53,340 bases of DNA from Oscillospiraceae bacterium (GCA_015063985.1 SVTC01000015.1:1-53340), one strand, 5' to 3'; counted from the first letter of the stretch, positions 1 through 8,540 are shown. The notes: generated by a model not told the origin, from the letters alone. Made by a program: numbers and translations.

Positions 1-239
1 CAGCGCTTTGCGGAGTCAGCGAGGTGTATTTCAGGAAATTATTTTTGAATTCCTTTGGTGTGTCACCGAAGGAATATATGATACAAAAGAGAATGGATTA
101 TGCCAAAAATTTGTTGAAGTCAGGTGATTTTTCGATTTCTGAAATTGCCACACTGTGCGGATACACTGAGTCATGTCATTTTTCAAGAGAATTTTCAAAA
201 AGAGAGGGGATTTCTCCAAACCAATACGGAAAACAATAA
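1..239 (+). CDS. AraC-family transcriptional regulator, C-terminal part (5' end outside window)
   Basis: The reading frame is open from the first bases of the window and ends at a stop at 237-239, so this is the 3' part of a longer gene. The visible ~78 residues hold most of an AraC/XylS DNA-binding domain: the first helix-turn-helix around ALCGVSEVYFRKLF, the linker GVSPKEYMIQKRM, and the second HTH with the family signature SISEIATLCGY...HFSREFSKREGISPNQY. A GTG at 24 could be misread as a start, but the domain continues upstream of it. A terminator hairpin follows directly. The ligand domain is not visible, so the inducer is unknown. It is only distantly similar to the AraC gene at 2750, so the two are not a recent duplication. 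Confidence 0.9.
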   Translation, partial: ALCGVSEVYFRKLFLNSFGVSPKEYMIQKRMDYAKNLLKSGDFSISEIATLCGYTESCHFSREFSKREGISPNQYGKQ

Positions 240-284
240 GAAAAGGCAATATCGTCCCGATTTCTCGGAATGATATTGCTTTTC
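240..284 (+). terminator. Rho-independent terminator after AraC gene
   Basis: An inverted repeat (AAGGCAATATC...GATATTGCTTTT, with TCCCGA/TCGGAA closing a TTTC loop) follows the AraC stop codon directly and ends in a T run. Confidence 0.75.
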
Positions 285-286
285 CG

Positions 287-440
287 TTATGACGCCTTCG
301 CCAGGGGCATCTCTGCCGCATTTAACATATTTTCAATAAATATCCCGTATCCCCTTGTCGGATCATTCACCAGCACGTGGGTAACTGCACCGACCAGCTT
401 CCCGTTCTGGACTATGGGGGAGCCGCTCACCGGTGTGGTC
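287..440 (-). pseudogene. 3' remnant of a spoIVB-like gene (direct repeat of the end of the intact gene)
   Basis: On the minus strand this stretch encodes [20 protein letters not shown], continues colinearly to AEMPLAKAS and a stop at 287-289, and matches the last ~46 residues of the intact SpoIVB at 3708. A 65-bp block (336-400) is identical to 3757-3821; the flanks differ by scattered substitutions. Upstream of the SGSP motif the similarity stops: the catalytic His and Asp, PDZ domain and start are absent, so it cannot encode a functional protease. Both copies have the same orientation, so they bracket 441-3707 as direct repeats. Beyond about 440 up to the stop of the U32-like gene at 547 I see no gene. 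Confidence 0.85.
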
Positions 441-546
441 AAGAAGGGACAACAATTTTATATAGCTTCCAGATAGATATTGAAGGGGTACAAGAGAAAA
501 AAGTCAAAATATTTATGCCGTTTTGTGTATAAGATGAGCATAGCAT

Positions 547-1575
547 TTATTCGCACATCTTAACGAAGGCTTTATCAAAAGCATTGCGACAATAATCACA
601 TGTATGACATTGTTTATTGCATTCGGTAACGCGTTTAAAGAAGTCCTCGGGCATAAGAGTATTATCAATTATGTACGGCTCAAAGATTGAACTGTATCCG
701 GGTTCGCAAAGATCAAGAAGATTTCCAACGAACTTCCCACGTGTATATGCGGAAATAATATGAGCAGGACGCGCGTGCGTGCGTGTTGCGAGTTTTACAC
801 CCGAAACTATTCCCTCGTAGTTATGTATGTCTTCAGGTCTTATCCAGCTACCTTGCAAAAAAACGTGCTTGTTTCCTGCTTTGCTCAAATGGCGAATACA
901 GGTCAACGGTTCAAAATCACACACGTTGCGTGTGCTTCTTATTTCTTTTTCGTGCGCCACAAGATTGTCATGAAAAATGTGACCTGTGCAAAAATTCAAG
1001 CAACCGCTATTTGCAAGCATATACAACTCTTTTCCGCGCGCTTTGCAAGCATCGCTCAAAAGACGAACGCGCGAAAGATCTCTGTTATATTCTCTTTGCA
1101 AATAAAATGAATCAAAAAGGTCGTCAAGATACTCTATTGCCTTCACCGTGCCGATGCTCATATTAACAGATGCGCGTACTTTCGTATTAGGGAAATGTTT
1201 TTTGACGGAATCTGCAACAAAAGGAGATGCAGTGGTTACAACGTCAACCCCACCTGTACGGGAACAGAGATAGTCAATTATAGAAAGAATTCGGTTGCAG
1301 AAACGCTCGGAGAGTGCTTCTGCACCATAACAGTTAGCATTTAAGAGCAGATCCAAGCGAATTCCGCGCTTACGGATATCGGAGAGCTCCTTTACCATAT
1401 GCTCTTGAGCCGACCAATCAATATATCCGTCCGAATTTCCCAATGCACTTCTGCCGGAAGGAGTGTCGATCCACGGAAAAAACACCTCTCCGATATGCGA
1501 AAAATAAGGCTCAATAGTATTAAGAAAGGTAAAGCCATCTTCGCTTGGAAGTTGATATCCTACTAAAAATTTCAT
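547..1575 (-). CDS. Peptidase U32 / UbiU-UbiV-like iron-sulfur protein
   Basis: A 342-aa protein resembling the U32 family, a TIM-barrel-like group that includes collagenase-like proteins, RlhA and the UbiU/UbiV pair. Known members ligate a 4Fe-4S cluster with four cysteines. Here the cysteines cluster in NSGCLNFC near residue 215 and in a C-terminal CNKQCHTCDYC, consistent with a cluster. Reading FYLQREYNRDLSRVRLLSDA shows the conserved arginine-rich strand-helix of the family. It has no signal peptide or membrane segment. It is the second gene of a two-gene unit, starting 3 bp after the QueG-like gene, so the two Fe-S proteins are probably co-translated. Substrate is unknown; the family call is moderate, the function open. 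Confidence 0.65.
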   Translation of the reverse strand: MKFLVGYQLPSEDGFTFLNTIEPYFSHIGEVFFPWIDTPSGRSALGNSDGYIDWSAQEHMVKELSDIRKRGIRLDLLLNANCYGAEALSERFCNRILSIIDYLCSRTGGVDVVTTASPFVADSVKKHFPNTKVRASVNMSIGTVKAIEYLDDLFDSFYLQREYNRDLSRVRLLSDACKARGKELYMLANSGCLNFCTGHIFHDNLVAHEKEIRSTRNVCDFEPLTCIRHLSKAGNKHVFLQGSWIRPEDIHNYEGIVSGVKLATRTHARPAHIISAYTRGKFVGNLLDLCEPGYSSIFEPYIIDNTLMPEDFFKRVTECNKQCHTCDYCRNAFDKAFVKMCE

Positions 1576-1578
1576 ATA

Positions 1579-2604
1579 TTATTCTTCATTTTCATCCGCT
1601 GTTCCATCGGATTCCACAAAAGCACGGCGCATTTCAGGGGTGATCTTCCAAGGTTTTGTGCCTTTTTCGCGGAAACGGGATACAAAGCTACGTGTCAAAA
1701 CACCGCGTTCCTCAAGATGCGCATAGCATTCTCTCATACATCCGCGTGCGCCCTCGATAGGGGGATTGTGACCGTATGTACCGCTTAAACCAACCATTTT
1801 TTTAAGAACGGGGGTACCGTGATAAGTTTTGGGAACCGCGGAAAGATCGGCATCCTTTTTTAAGAAGGGGTTGTATTCGATGTTACCGCCCATATATGCA
1901 ACCGAACATTTTTGTACGTCAAGCTTTCCAAATTCCACCTTGTGTCCTGCAATCGTAATGGTTTCGGTTTCGGTCATAGAAATTGCACCGCCCGAACAAG
2001 CTCGCGCACAACGCATACAACGGTCACAGAGCTTTCCTTCGTAAATGGGATCGGCTTCAAGAGGTGCATCCGTCAAGAGAATAACAAATCTCTGAAATGG
2101 TCCGAATTCCGGAGTTAGGAACACTTTGGAATATCCAAATTCACCAAGTCCGGCAGCATACGCGGCTACGCGATAGTCCACCAAAATATCGGGGTTAGGA
2201 AGCCCTTCCTTGACAGGTACTGATAAGTTGGGATCGTGCTTTTGAGTATCGAAACGCACACTGCAACCAAGAAAGATATTAGGGCACGGTGCCGCTTCAT
2301 AACCGTAATCCTCGATATAACAGCATAATTCGCGTAGTGCAAGCGGAGATACTACTTGATTTATATTGCCGTATCCTAAACCGTTATATGCTCCGAAAAA
2401 AGTTCCCTCCTCGATTCCGCGGAAGTATCCGCGCGGAATGCGAAATCCTAAAACGATACACGCCTTGGCACGTGGCATAATGTATCGAGGGTCCTGTTGC
2501 TTGGGAGCGCCTTCAAAGCGATCCATTGAAGCTATACCGCAAAGATCGGCCCCGATGCTTTTAGCGTAATTTTTTACCATTTGTGAAGTGAGTTGCCGTT
2601 CCAT
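1579..2604 (-). CDS. QueG-like 4Fe-4S protein (epoxyqueuosine reductase / reductive dehalogenase-type)
   Basis: A 341-aa soluble protein with the N-terminal fold and ferredoxin-like insert of epoxyqueuosine reductase and reductive dehalogenases. CDRCMRCARAC near residue 195 supplies one CxxCxxCxxxC cluster; GCMREC nearer the C terminus may give further ligands. QueG normally carries two clusters and binds cobalamin, but here a full second CxxCxxCxxxCP motif is not evident and there is no HEAT-repeat tail, so it is a paralogue rather than QueG itself. AAGGAG lies upstream of the start at 2604. It leads a two-gene operon with the U32-like gene and is divergent from the AraC regulator at 2750, which probably controls it. 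The substrate is unknown. Confidence 0.7.
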   Translation of the reverse strand: MERQLTSQMVKNYAKSIGADLCGIASMDRFEGAPKQQDPRYIMPRAKACIVLGFRIPRGYFRGIEEGTFFGAYNGLGYGNINQVVSPLALRELCCYIEDYGYEAAPCPNIFLGCSVRFDTQKHDPNLSVPVKEGLPNPDILVDYRVAAYAAGLGEFGYSKVFLTPEFGPFQRFVILLTDAPLEADPIYEGKLCDRCMRCARACSGGAISMTETETITIAGHKVEFGKLDVQKCSVAYMGGNIEYNPFLKKDADLSAVPKTYHGTPVLKKMVGLSGTYGHNPPIEGARGCMRECYAHLEERGVLTRSFVSRFREKGTKPWKITPEMRRAFVESDGTADENEE

Positions 2605-2749
2605 AAAAAACTCCTTGTATTTTTTGTATTACAAAACAATTATATCACATCATTATTTTTTTCAAATAAACAAAATTGCAATAAATATGGACTTTTTTGA
2701 CTTGTTGTGATACAATATACTTAAATAATATATATATATCGGAGGGAAC
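2605..2749. promoter_or_regulatory. Divergent promoter region between QueG-like operon and AraC regulator
   Basis: AT-rich. For the plus-strand AraC gene: TGGACT (2688-2693), 17-nt spacer, TACAAT (2711-2716), then a GGAGGG ribosome binding site. For the minus strand: TATAAT (complement of 2639-2644) with an extended TGA before it and only a weak -35. The two promoters lie ~70 bp apart, leaving room for AraC half-sites; none was assigned. Confidence 0.6.
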
Positions 2750-3562
2750 ATGAAGGATCTAACTTTATTTCAAACTGAAAGCGATCTTCATCAAAAATCG
2801 GATATAGGAATGTATTATTGCGGAAAAAGAATCAAAACTCTCAATCATACATACGGTCCTGAAATTCGAAATTACTATCTCTTTGTGTTAATCAATGAAG
2901 GTAGGGCTACGTTCTTTCATAAAAGTGGGGAGATGAAATTAAAGAACCACGATATGCTTGTTATGTGCCCCGGGGAAAGAATACACTATGTAGCAAATAC
3001 ACCGTGGAGTATTCAATGGGTTGGAATTTATGGACAAACCGTCGAAAACTATATGAGGGAGATTTCAGTTAACGGAGATAATCCCATAATTCATATTGAA
3101 AACTATCACGAAATGTCGCAAGTGCTTGAGGAGTTGTATCAAACAAGCAAAAGCAGAACTGCATATTCCCGCTGTAAGCAGATCGAACTACTTTACAAAT
3201 TCTTTTCTATTTTATTAGAAGCGAATCAGGAGCAATCGAACTATGATGTTGCTGATAGTGTAAAAACAATTATAGATTACAATTTCGGCAGAGAAATCAC
3301 AATGCAAGAAATCTCGGATACCTTACATCTGAATTCTGCGTATCTATCAAGAAAATTCATGCAGAAATACGGAATCGCCCCGAAAGATTATTTAATCGAA
3401 AAAAGAATTGCACACGCAAAGAGACTCTTAAGGGAAAGCGATGCAAGCGTTATGGAAATATCCGCATCGGTTGGATACGTTGATCAATTTTACTTTTCTC
3501 GAATATTCAAGAAGAAAGAAGGAATCCCTCCCTTAGCTTACCGAAAAAAATCAAACAAATAA
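2750..3562 (+). CDS. AraC-family transcriptional regulator
   Basis: A 270-aa regulator. Residues ~20-150 form a cupin-like AraC ligand-binding domain (KNHDMLVMCPGERIHYVA is the typical beta-barrel turn), and residues ~170-268 form the paired HTH DNA-binding domain with ITMQEISDTLHLNSAYLSRK and VMEISASVGYVDQFYFSRIF. The start follows GGAGGGAAC. It is divergent from the U32/QueG-like pair and is most simply their local activator, responding to a small molecule bound by the cupin domain; this is inference from layout. The gene is visibly AT-richer than spoIVB next door, in line with the cassette having a separate origin. Confidence 0.9.
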   Translation: MKDLTLFQTESDLHQKSDIGMYYCGKRIKTLNHTYGPEIRNYYLFVLINEGRATFFHKSGEMKLKNHDMLVMCPGERIHYVANTPWSIQWVGIYGQTVENYMREISVNGDNPIIHIENYHEMSQVLEELYQTSKSRTAYSRCKQIELLYKFFSILLEANQEQSNYDVADSVKTIIDYNFGREITMQEISDTLHLNSAYLSRKFMQKYGIAPKDYLIEKRIAHAKRLLRESDASVMEISASVGYVDQFYFSRIFKKKEGIPPLAYRKKSNK

Positions 3563-3616
3563 GAGAAAGACCGTATCGGCACCGATTTTACGTCGGTATG
3601 ATATGGTCTTTTACTT
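3563..3616 (+). terminator. Rho-independent terminator after AraC gene
   Basis: Inverted repeat AAAGACCGTATC...GATATGGTCTTT with inner CACCGA/TCGGTA, followed by a short T run. Similar in layout, but not in sequence, to the terminator at 240-284. Confidence 0.7.
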
Positions 3617-3707
3617 TTCGCTACTTCGCGCTGTGTTTGCGGGATAATTAACATTTTTTAGATGAAATGCAGTATCCCATGGACAACATTTTCATTTGAT
3701 TTTTGCG

Positions 3708-4916
3708 TCAAGAAGCTTTTGCCATCGGCATCTCTGCCGCATCCAACATATTCTCTATAAATATCCCGTATCCCCTTGTCGGATCATTCACCAGCACGTG
3801 GGTAACTGCACCGACCAGCTTTCCGTTCTGAATGATGGGACTGCCGCTCATTCCCTGAACTATACCGCCCGTGAGGGAAAGGAGCTCGGGATCGGTGACT
3901 CTTATAAGAAGGTTCTTTGTGGGTGTATCCTTGGAAATGATCTTTTCTATCATCACCTCGTAGCTTTTTACACCTTCTCCGTCCACGGCACAAAGTATCC
4001 TTGCCTCACCCGTATTGACCTCATCCTTCAGGCCTATCTCCACGGCCTCGGCTTCGGTTTTGGGAAGCCTTGAATATTTTCCGAACACTCCGCTTGCGGT
4101 ATTTTTCTCGATGATACCCACCGGAGCTCCCACAAAGCTGCCTCTAAGCTCACCCGGATCGCCCTGCTTTCCCTTTACCACACCCTCAAGTCTGACCGAG
4201 TATACCTTTCCGGAAAGGATCTCGCTTACCTCTCCCGTGCCCTTATCGGTTATCCCATGACCCAAGCCTCCGAAGGAGCCGTCCACGGGATCAAAATAAG
4301 TGACCGTGCCTATTCCCGCCGCTGAGTCCTTTACCCAAAGCCCCGCTCTGTATTTCTTTTCACTGTCGCAAAAAAACGGTCTCAGCTCAAAGCTGAGCCT
4401 TTCTCCCCCTCTTTCCACCAGAAGCTCCAGCTTTTCACCGTTGCTTTTTTCTACCATTTTAACAAGTTGAGTGTTATCGGAAAGCTCCATTCCGTTTACC
4501 GAAATAATTTGGTCACCTTGCAAAATGCCCGCATCCTTAGCAGGAAAAACCTGCTTACCGCCGCTGTAAAAGCCATCGAGGGAGGTAACGGTCAAGCCCT
4601 TGGTTTCTACCTTCAAGCCAAAGCTCATACCTCCGGGAACGAGGCTGTTTTTTTCATAATATCTTACTTTTACGTTTTTTATCGGGATCGCTCCCAAAAA
4701 ACGTACCTGCCCCTCCACACAGGAGGAGCTTTCTCGGGCATCCAGATCAAAAAGCGCCTTTGATGAGAGCTGAGTGCCGCAATAACAGCTTAAGCTATCG
4801 GGATAAAGGTAGTCTCCCAAGCCACAGACCACCGCAAGAAAGCTGCAAAGTCCCACCGAGGCGATCCCTATCCGCCAAAGAATTCTATTTATAAACGATC
4901 TTTTTGTTTTTTTCAT
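3708..4916 (-). CDS. spoIVB: SpoIVB serine peptidase (S55), intramembrane sigma-K checkpoint protease
   Basis: In sporulation SpoIVB is made in the forespore, secreted to the intermembrane space and cleaves SpoIVFA, releasing pro-sigma-K processing in the mother cell. This 402-aa copy has a single N-terminal membrane anchor (residues ~13-35), a PDZ domain (~100-180, with DAGILQGDQIISVNGMEL) and the S55 domain. The triad is visible: His220 in GHGITD, Asp342 in TDPELL, Ser357 in GMSGSP; the Asp lies 15 residues before the Ser, as in Bacillus subtilis (D363/S378). I chose ATG at 4914-4916 because GGCGGAGG precedes it at good spacing; a GTG 30 bases upstream lacks one. The usual neighbours recN and spo0A are absent. 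Its 3' end is repeated at 287-440. Confidence 0.93.
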   Translation of the reverse strand: MKKTKRSFINRILWRIGIASVGLCSFLAVVCGLGDYLYPDSLSCYCGTQLSSKALFDLDARESSSCVEGQVRFLGAIPIKNVKVRYYEKNSLVPGGMSFGLKVETKGLTVTSLDGFYSGGKQVFPAKDAGILQGDQIISVNGMELSDNTQLVKMVEKSNGEKLELLVERGGERLSFELRPFFCDSEKKYRAGLWVKDSAAGIGTVTYFDPVDGSFGGLGHGITDKGTGEVSEILSGKVYSVRLEGVVKGKQGDPGELRGSFVGAPVGIIEKNTASGVFGKYSRLPKTEAEAVEIGLKDEVNTGEARILCAVDGEGVKSYEVMIEKIISKDTPTKNLLIRVTDPELLSLTGGIVQGMSGSPIIQNGKLVGAVTHVLVNDPTRGYGIFIENMLDAAEMPMAKAS

Positions 4917-5047
4917 GCTTTCAACCTCCGCCACATTAATGTGCACCGTTTCATTCTCGGGTAAACGGTAAAAAAATTGGTTTATCTTAAAAAATGTAAT
5001 AAATAAAAAATTATCTTCTTTATTAACCTATAATTAACTTTTAAATA

Positions 5048-5076
5048 TTGATATTTATTAAATTTTGTGGTATATT
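5048..5076 (+). promoter_or_regulatory. Sigma-A promoter for the DUF6106-like gene
   Basis: TTGATA (5048-5053), 17-nt spacer ending TTGTGG, TATATT (5071-5076). The TGTGG before the -10 recurs at several promoters of this window. The 4917-5047 stretch between spoIVB and this promoter is AT-rich and shows no gene. Confidence 0.7.
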
Positions 5077-5113
5077 GTTATTATGGAAAAAATGTACCGA
5101 AAGGATACTTGAA

Positions 5114-5671
5114 ATGGATTTTAACAGCATTTACCAAAATCAAAGCTCAATGGGCATTGTTGAACATCTTGTCCCATATAAAAAAAGCGCCTCCTCAATG
5201 ATAAAGGCATTGGGAGTTGCGATCAGTGCTATAGTTTTAAGCGCTCTGTGTGTATATCTTTGCGTTTTCCTTTTTCCAGGTCTTGTAAGCCTTCTCCCCT
5301 TGATATTCGTGGGAATTTGTATGATACTCTGGTATATGTGGCGCTACGTAAAGGTAGAGTATGAGTACAGCATTTTCTCGGGCGAGCTTGACGTTGACGC
5401 CATCTTCGGTCAGCGCCAGAGAAAGGATATTCTGACCGTGGATCTGAAAAAGGCATCAAAGCTTGCGCGCTACGATCAGCAAAATATTCCCTTTACCAAA
5501 ACCCCCGATATTAAAAAGACCTACGTTGCCACCTCCGACCCCGCAAGCGAGGATACTTATTTTCTTATTTTCCAAAGCGAAGGCAACGAAAAAAACGTTC
5601 TGATCCTTGATGCACCCGAAAAGGTGCTTAAAGCGATAAGACAGTCCAATCCTTCCGTATTTCGTGTATAA
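5114..5671 (+). CDS. DUF6106-like membrane protein
   Basis: A 185-aa protein without recognisable enzyme motifs. It has two hydrophobic segments in the first half (residues ~35-58 and ~62-80) separated by a short turn, then a soluble beta-rich domain with VKVEYEYSIFSGELDVDAIF, a pattern I associate with the DUF6106 family of Clostridia. I start at ATG 5114 because AAAGGATACTTGAA precedes it and the hydrophobic hairpin then sits as expected; the frame is open upstream to 5048. It is 24 bp ahead of the large repeat protein and probably co-transcribed with it. Function unknown; the topology (membrane hairpin plus cytoplasmic domain) is inference. Confidence 0.7.
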   Translation: MDFNSIYQNQSSMGIVEHLVPYKKSASSMIKALGVAISAIVLSALCVYLCVFLFPGLVSLLPLIFVGICMILWYMWRYVKVEYEYSIFSGELDVDAIFGQRQRKDILTVDLKKASKLARYDQQNIPFTKTPDIKKTYVATSDPASEDTYFLIFQSEGNEKNVLILDAPEKVLKAIRQSNPSVFRV

Positions 5672-5695
5672 TCCATCCTTTGGAGGAACTGAAAT

Positions 5696-8536
5696 TTGAA
5701 AAAGCTTATCTCACTACTTATAGTTTTCATAGCGGTGATCTCCTTTAGCGTTACCACCGCAAGCGCCGATACCGTAGGCTACAACATAAACGACGGCAGT
5801 ATAGTCATAGGAGAAGCCGACGACGAGATAAATATTTACGTTGAGCAAAAGGGAGTAAAGAAGGTCATCTCCCCCGCTACGGTCATCACAGTCAGCGGAA
5901 CGGCACAAACCTCCAACACCATCACGGTAAAGAACAACGTCACCTGCAATATGATACTCCACAACGTTAATATCCTTTCAAATGAATTTTTGAAGGCGGC
6001 GTTCTGCATTGACAACGGAGAAAAGGTCAACCTTACCCTTGTAGGAAACAACAGCCTTATCTCGGGAGATTTTATGGCAGGTCTGCAGACCTCCAAAAGA
6101 TCCACCCTTAACATCGACGGTGCAGGCACACTCACCGCAACGGGCGGATGCGATGCAGCGGGAATAGGCGGAGGCTGGAGAAGAGCCACCGCAGGCAGTG
6201 ATGCCGGCATTATCACCGTGGGCGGCTCTGTTGCCATCACCGCAACCGGCGGCGAAAACGGCGCCGGCATCGGCGGCGGATCCCAGGGAAGCATGGTCAG
6301 CCTCACCCTCAAGGGCTCTGCCAGGATAAACGCCCTCGGAGGAAAGGGTGCCGCGGGCATCGGCGCAGGAAACGGCGGATCCCTGGGGACGATAAGCATT
6401 CTCAACTCCGTTACCGTAAACGCCAAGGGCGGTGAAAACGGTGCGGGCATCGGCGGCGGAGAATTATCGGAAATAGATACCATCACGGTCTCCACGTCGG
6501 GAAAGATCCGTGCATACGGCGGCAACAACGCCGCTGCCATCGGAACGGGATCGGGGGGCAAGCTCAACGTCCTCACCTTCGGCTCAAGCGGCTCGGCAAG
6601 GCTTCTGGGCGGCAACAACGCCGCTGCTCTCGGCTTGGGAAATGCTTCCAACGGCAGCCTGATCAAGATCACCGATAAAGCCACCGTCTTTTGTGTGGGC
6701 GGAACCAATGCCGCAGGCGTGGGAACAGGTAAAAAGAGCAATCTTGAAAAGCTCACGGTAGATTCGGGAGCAAGCGTCACCGCCTTCGGAGGCGCTTTGG
6801 GCGCGGGAGTTGGTACCGGCGCAAATTCCAATCTGCTCCATCTTGAAATATTGGGAAACAGTAAGGTCACCGCCTTTGGCGGCATTGACGGTGCAGGTGT
6901 AGGCGGCGGAAGCAGCTCTACACCATCCACTCTTACAATAAGCGGCTACTCAGGCGTCAACGCAGTGGGCGGACTGGGTGCGGCGGGAATAGGAAGCGGC
7001 TTCGGTGCATCCTACAGCAATATCACCATCTCCGGCTCCGCCAACGTAAATGCTCAGGGCGGAAACTACGGCGCAGGCATCGGAAGCGGAGGAAGGAGCG
7101 CCGAGGACAAGGCAACTCCCAACAGCAAGATAATAATCACCGACCAAGCAAAGGTCAATGCATACGGCGGAAAGTATTCGGCAGGCATCGGCGGCGGTGT
7201 ATTTGCATCGGGCTCCATTCTCGAGGTAAGCCAGAACGCAAAGGTATACGCCACCAACGAAAACACGATCAAGCTGGTAAACAGCGCCCCCGACCAGTAT
7301 TCTCTGGTCAGTGAAAACGCCGCCATCGGCACAAGCTACGTGCTTAACTCCCACATTAAGGATCCCGACGTCGATCCTCTCACTCAGGATACTCCCATCT
7401 GTATGCCGACTCCCGTAGCGGCGGTATATTCGGCGGCATCCAGAAGCTATAAGGTGGGAACCAAGCTTTCAATGCCCGCAGGAAACGGCGCGGGCTGCTC
7501 GGTGATGGGAAGCTACCACATCTCCGGCGGCGCAACGCTCAACGGAATGTACGGAGACGTCACCCTCACCCTTAAGATGGGAACGGGCGGAACTGATATA
7601 GTTGTCAGCCTTACGAAAAACGCAAGCTATACCCTTCCCGAAACAGTTACCAAGAACGGATACAAATTCAAGGGCTGGTACAGAGACGAGGAGCTGAAAA
7701 AGCCCGTCAACGGCTCAATAAAGGTATCCCAGGACACGGTTATCTACTCGGCTTGGGATGCGGTCCAGGTAGAGCTCACCGAGGATCAGATCCCCTACGC
7801 CTTCATAAATAAGAGCTACGTATACAAATTCCAGACTGCCGCGGGAAGCTCGGGAACGGAGTTTTCTCTTGCTTCGGGCACTCTCCCCAACGGACTGACT
7901 CTTTCCTCCGACGGAAGCCTTTCGGGAACCCCCACCGCAGAGGGAAGCTACACCTTCACCATAAAATATCTCAACAGCAACGGCACCTCGGGCACCAAGG
8001 AGGTCATCCTTAACATTTACGGCAACAACAGTTACGTATTTGAGATCAGCACGGGCGAATCCAACGGCGCCGGAACCAAGGCTCAGGTAATGATGTCCTT
8101 TGAGTTCACCGACCGCTTCACGGGAGAAAAGGTCACCACCGAGACCGTAAACCTCACCTCTCTGCTTCTCAATTACTACGACGATCCCCTTCAGCCCGGG
8201 GCTATAGTCGAGCTGCCTCTGGTATTTGAGCCCAACGTAGGAGAGCCGGAGAACATAATTTTAAGCTGTAATTCCGAGGACGGCTGGCACTGCAGATCCA
8301 TTTCGGTAAAATTTGCCGGAAATTCCATGTATCCCGCCTTCCAAAAGGATTTTAATCTTGACTCCTGGTACGGCACCAACGACGACAGCAGCTTCTGGAC
8401 TATAGTCTTAACAGTGGTCATTATAATAGCTTCTGTAGCGATCCTGGCAGGTGTCGCCTTTATCATTCTCGTAAGAAACCCCAAAACAAGAGCCTTCTTG
8501 AAAAGAAAAGGCTTACTGAAAAACAAAAAAGCATAA
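5696..8536 (+). CDS. Large cell-surface protein with 30-residue Gly-rich beta-helix repeats, InlB-like and Ig-like domains, C-terminal anchor
   Basis: A 946-aa exported protein starting at TTG 5696 behind TGGAGGAACTGAAA. Order: signal peptide (1-24, ending TASA); beta-strand-rich segment; twelve repeats with the core GGxxxAGIGxG (residues ~150-501), ten of them spaced exactly 30 residues apart (GG at about 185, 215, 245 ... 455) as in stacked beta-helix turns; an InlB B-repeat-like segment (~640-690, GYKFKGWYRDEELKKP); a putative Ig domain (~705-776, LPNGLTLSSDGSLSGTP); a further beta domain; one transmembrane helix (~901-925) and a basic tail. It is therefore tethered to the membrane with ~900 residues outside. 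Adhesion or carbohydrate binding is plausible but not shown. It shares a transcript with the DUF6106-like gene. Confidence 0.85.
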   Translation: MKKLISLLIVFIAVISFSVTTASADTVGYNINDGSIVIGEADDEINIYVEQKGVKKVISPATVITVSGTAQTSNTITVKNNVTCNMILHNVNILSNEFLKAAFCIDNGEKVNLTLVGNNSLISGDFMAGLQTSKRSTLNIDGAGTLTATGGCDAAGIGGGWRRATAGSDAGIITVGGSVAITATGGENGAGIGGGSQGSMVSLTLKGSARINALGGKGAAGIGAGNGGSLGTISILNSVTVNAKGGENGAGIGGGELSEIDTITVSTSGKIRAYGGNNAAAIGTGSGGKLNVLTFGSSGSARLLGGNNAAALGLGNASNGSLIKITDKATVFCVGGTNAAGVGTGKKSNLEKLTVDSGASVTAFGGALGAGVGTGANSNLLHLEILGNSKVTAFGGIDGAGVGGGSSSTPSTLTISGYSGVNAVGGLGAAGIGSGFGASYSNITISGSANVNAQGGNYGAGIGSGGRSAEDKATPNSKIIITDQAKVNAYGGKYSAGIGGGVFASGSILEVSQNAKVYATNENTIKLVNSAPDQYSLVSENAAIGTSYVLNSHIKDPDVDPLTQDTPICMPTPVAAVYSAASRSYKVGTKLSMPAGNGAGCSVMGSYHISGGATLNGMYGDVTLTLKMGTGGTDIVVSLTKNASYTLPETVTKNGYKFKGWYRDEELKKPVNGSIKVSQDTVIYSAWDAVQVELTEDQIPYAFINKSYVYKFQTAAGSSGTEFSLASGTLPNGLTLSSDGSLSGTPTAEGSYTFTIKYLNSNGTSGTKEVILNIYGNNSYVFEISTGESNGAGTKAQVMMSFEFTDRFTGEKVTTETVNLTSLLLNYYDDPLQPGAIVELPLVFEPNVGEPENIILSCNSEDGWHCRSISVKFAGNSMYPAFQKDFNLDSWYGTNDDSSFWTIVLTVVIIIASVAILAGVAFIILVRNPKTRAFLKRKGLLKNKKA

Positions 8537-8540
8537 AAAA

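Noticed and set aside
24-239. Free-standing 71-residue HTH protein starting at GTG 24
   Set aside because: The AraC domain continues in frame to the first bases of the window, so it is the end of a longer gene.
547-3562. Intact integrative element with its own integrase
   Set aside because: No recombinase or excisionase is present between the direct repeats; only cargo-like genes are seen.
5836-6930. 364-codon open frame antisense to the repeat-rich surface protein
   Set aside because: It is rich in Pro and Ala and mirrors the GGC/GCC codons of the Gly-rich repeats; no RBS or domain, and the sense frame has signal peptide, domains and anchor.
6140-7205. CRISPR-like regular repeats (90-bp period)
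   Set aside because: The period comes from 30-codon protein repeats within one open frame; repeats are diverged at the DNA level and there are no cas genes.
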